Origin: Bacteroidota bacterium
Lineage (GTDB): Bacteria > Bacteroidota > Bacteroidia > Bacteroidales > Lentimicrobiaceae
Direction: 5' to 3'
DNA: 64,000 nt
Assembly (NCBI GenBank): GCA_009773515.1
Contig: WSXX01000005.1
Span: forward strand, 123,256-187,255
Shown here: positions 62,355 to 64,000 of the stretch, one piece after another
Numbering within the stretch: position 1 is the stretch's first letter
How the letters are laid out: each line of letters starts with the position of its first letter
Program-made: the position numbers and the translations under genes
The notes under the pieces: model-generated
The model's database searches: none
Seen by the model: the letters and a program-made list of their open reading frames with translations, nothing else
Told to the model about the DNA's origin: nothing

Positions 62355-63251
62355 ATGGAAAAGAAGATAAAATCAATTGAGCTATACCGAACCAATGTAG
62401 TGCTTTCCGATCCGGATGATGAAGGATCACTGAAAGAAGAAATACTTGCAACCCGCACTTTGTATGATGAATCGGGAAATGAAACCGAGAGAATTACTTT
62501 CTCCTCTTCGGGAGATGCCGAAGAGCGCGTAATCACCCGATACTCCAACGGAAATCCCACCGAAGAAATTCTGGAGCTCGAAGGTGAAGTTGCGGAGCGC
62601 ACCACCCGTGAATTTAATGAGTCGGGTATGCTGATACGCGAATTTCGTCATTACCAGGAAGGCGAGCCTGATCAGATTACCTACACCTATGAAAACGGAC
62701 GACCAAGCCTTAAACTCACCACCGATAGCGATGGCGAAGAAGGGGAAAAATACCGCTGGATTTACAATGGCGATAAACTTGAAAGAGAAGAGTTTTATAA
62801 TGAATATGGTGATGCCGAGCTGGTGAAAAATCATATTTATTCAGAAGAAGGCAAACTTTCTGAAACCGAAGAACTTCGCTACAGCGATGGTGAACAGCAC
62901 CGCAGCGTTTTCATTTTCGATGAAAAAGGAAATTTGGTTCAGGAAAAACGCTACAATACCAAAGGAAACCTTATTGCCCGCACCACAGTTACCCTCGACG
63001 ACAACAACCGCATTTCAGCAACCGAGGAAGAAACCATGCTTGGAAAAACCAGATCGGAATTTTCGTACGACGAGCGTGGCAATAATATATTGTTGGAAGA
63101 AAAGGCTGCCGATGGCGAAACAATTACCACCATTGAACGGCAGTTTGATGCTAATGGGAGGGTTATTGGCACCGAAGTGGTGATGAAAGCTGCGATGAAC
63201 CGACCGGGACAGCATTATACCTTGAGGTATGCGTATGGGTTTTGGGAGTGA
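62355..63251 (+). CDS. YD/MORN-like repeat protein, cytoplasmic
   Basis: The 298-residue protein is made of about a dozen short antiparallel repeats of the form YDExGNxxER / YxxGxPxxE (for example YDESGNETERITFSSSG, FDEKGNLVQEKRYNTKGN, FDANGRVIGTEVV), similar to the YD repeats of Rhs proteins and to YwqK-type repeats. There is no signal peptide or membrane helix, unlike most Rhs relatives. It is strongly acidic. No enzyme domain is visible and no function can be assigned. The ATG at 62355 is chosen because the upstream sequence (62326 region) resembles a promoter. Confidence 0.78.
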   Translation: MEKKIKSIELYRTNVVLSDPDDEGSLKEEILATRTLYDESGNETERITFSSSGDAEERVITRYSNGNPTEEILELEGEVAERTTREFNESGMLIREFRHYQEGEPDQITYTYENGRPSLKLTTDSDGEEGEKYRWIYNGDKLEREEFYNEYGDAELVKNHIYSEEGKLSETEELRYSDGEQHRSVFIFDEKGNLVQEKRYNTKGNLIARTTVTLDDNNRISATEEETMLGKTRSEFSYDERGNNILLEEKAADGETITTIERQFDANGRVIGTEVVMKAAMNRPGQHYTLRYAYGFWE

Positions 63252-63311
63252 GGTCAGAGGGCAGAGGGCAGAGGTCGGAGGTCAGAGGTCAGAAATCAGA
63301 GGTCAGAGGGT
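63250..63311 (+). repeat. GTCAGAG heptamer tract
   Basis: About eight imperfect copies of GTCAGAG/GGCAGAG follow the stop codon of the repeat protein gene. The same unit occurs at 31909-31935. Confidence 0.88.
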
Positions 63312-63374
63312 GGATGTCGGAAATCCGAAATGAACAATCTGATCCTGAGAAATCAGAAATTGGAAATTGCCCGG

Positions 63375-63890
63375 TTAAGCGGAATTTAGCTTCAGCGTTT
63401 TTCTCGTTTCAGAATAAATTTCAATGTTCTGTTAAGCGGGTTGCGCCACGCGTCAGGGGACGCGCGGAAACAGTCCGAGAAAAAACTATCAGGGCTGGAA
63501 ATATTAGAAATTGGAAATTAGAAATTAGAAATTAGAAATTAGAAACTATCCACCTTGTAATATTCTCGGCTAAGCGAAATTTAGCTTCAGCGTTTTTCTC
63601 GTTTCAGAATAAACTTCAATGTTCGGTTAAGCGGGTTGCGCCACGCGTCAGGGGACGCGCGGAAACAGTCCGGGGAAAAACTATCAGGGCTGGAAATATT
63701 AGAAATTGGAAATTAGAAATTAGAAATTAGAAATTAGAAACTATCCTCCTTGTAATATTCTCGGCTAAGCGGAATTTAGCTTCAGCGTTTTTCTCGTTTC
63801 AGAATAAACTTCAATGTTCGGTTTAGCGGGTTGCGCCACGCGTCAGGGGACGAGCGGAAACAGTTCGGGGAAAAACTATCAGGGCTGAAA
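63375..63890 (+). repeat. 195-bp tandem array, three copies
   Basis: The marker AATTTAGCTTCAGCGTTTTT occurs at 63383, 63578 and 63773, exactly 195 bp apart. Each unit contains a shared segment, the hairpin CGCGTC-AGGG-GACGCG, a phrase CTATCAGGGCTG and, in the first two, a TTAGAAAT tract (63507-63543, 63702-63740). The third copy loses the microsatellite and changes one hairpin arm (GACGAG). No credible gene is present between 63252 and 64000. Confidence 0.93.
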
Positions 63891-63970
63891 TTAAAGCCCG
63901 ACGGCGCAAGTCTTGTCAGGTCAATTTATTATTCAATTCTGTCGTTCTCTCCGCCATATAAAAACAAGAA

Positions 63971-64000
63971 GACCTCACAAGTTGGAAGAAAACTTGTTAG
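63971..64000. repeat. Dispersed hairpin, copy 2 (cut by the window end)
   Basis: GACCTCACAAGTT followed by AACTTGTTAG is the partial second copy of the hairpin at 60571-60606. The expected final GGTC or GAGGTC lies outside the window. Confidence 0.7.

Noticed and set aside
63242..63535. 97-codon open frame at the start of the right-end repeat region
   Set aside because: It is translated from the GTCAGAG and TTAGAAAT repeats (peptide GRGQRSEVRGQKSEVRG), so it is a repeat artefact.

Overview
The window looks like a chromosome segment of a Bacteroidota (Bacteroidales-like) bacterium. The evidence is three secreted proteins with type IX secretion (T9SS) C-terminal tails, a TonB receptor, a Porin_10-type porin, DUF4290 next to murA, a DUF2027-Smr protein, a tmRNA tag ending YALAA, and the phylum-typical promoter element TAnnTTTG found repeatedly just ahead of genes. 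I can support 48 protein genes, one of them cut by the left edge, and two structural RNAs (tmRNA and RNase P RNA).

Layout. 1-2549: a LiaF-like membrane protein, LytS-type kinase and LytR-type regulator operon, with a small unknown gene upstream. 2802-11797: housekeeping block of pcrA/uvrD helicase, DUF4290, murA, grpE-dnaJ and an ABC exporter. 11883-16630: a sigma-54-type response regulator without a DNA-binding domain, facing a large hybrid sensor kinase. 16742-17345: ssrA with a duplicated 3' end. 17391-22439: tryptophan dioxygenase and kynureninase-like pair, a C69 dipeptidase, and a methyltransferase behind a 33-bp repeat array. 22519-28511: a T9SS protein, then a trans-4-hydroxyproline dehydratase-type glycyl radical enzyme and its radical SAM activase. 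28560-30580: purine permease and DUF5020 outer-membrane partner. 30747-34437: DoxX, small DUF proteins, a cysteine hydrolase and a GH13 amylase. 34651-42526: TonB receptor, a palindromic repeat cluster, esterases and porins. 42793-51114: gyrB, a beta-barrel/TPR pair and a T9SS protein. 51280-51690: rnpB on the minus strand. 51990-63251: DUF2027-Smr, a di-heme peroxidase, a HipBST-like toxin-antitoxin set inside duplicated repeats, a coiled-coil barrel protein, prolyl oligopeptidase, a methyltransferase, DUF2459 and a repeat protein. 63252-64000: a 195-bp tandem array.

Physiology. The cell appears to ferment or degrade amino acids and sugars. It carries an oxygen-sensitive glycyl radical enzyme together with an O2-dependent tryptophan dioxygenase and a periplasmic peroxidase, so a facultative or micro-oxic life is likely. 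Outer-membrane and surface functions dominate the right half.

The intergenic DNA is unusually rich in short repeats: TTAGAAAT and GTCAGAG microsatellites, several palindrome families, paired inverted-repeat elements and tandem arrays. The items most worth a second look are the HipBST-like module with near-identical flanking repeats, the leader peptide plus hairpin in front of the glycyl radical enzyme, the 33-bp periodic array, the duplicated ssrA 3' end, and the sigma-54-type regulator with an altered GAFTGA loop and no DNA-binding domain.
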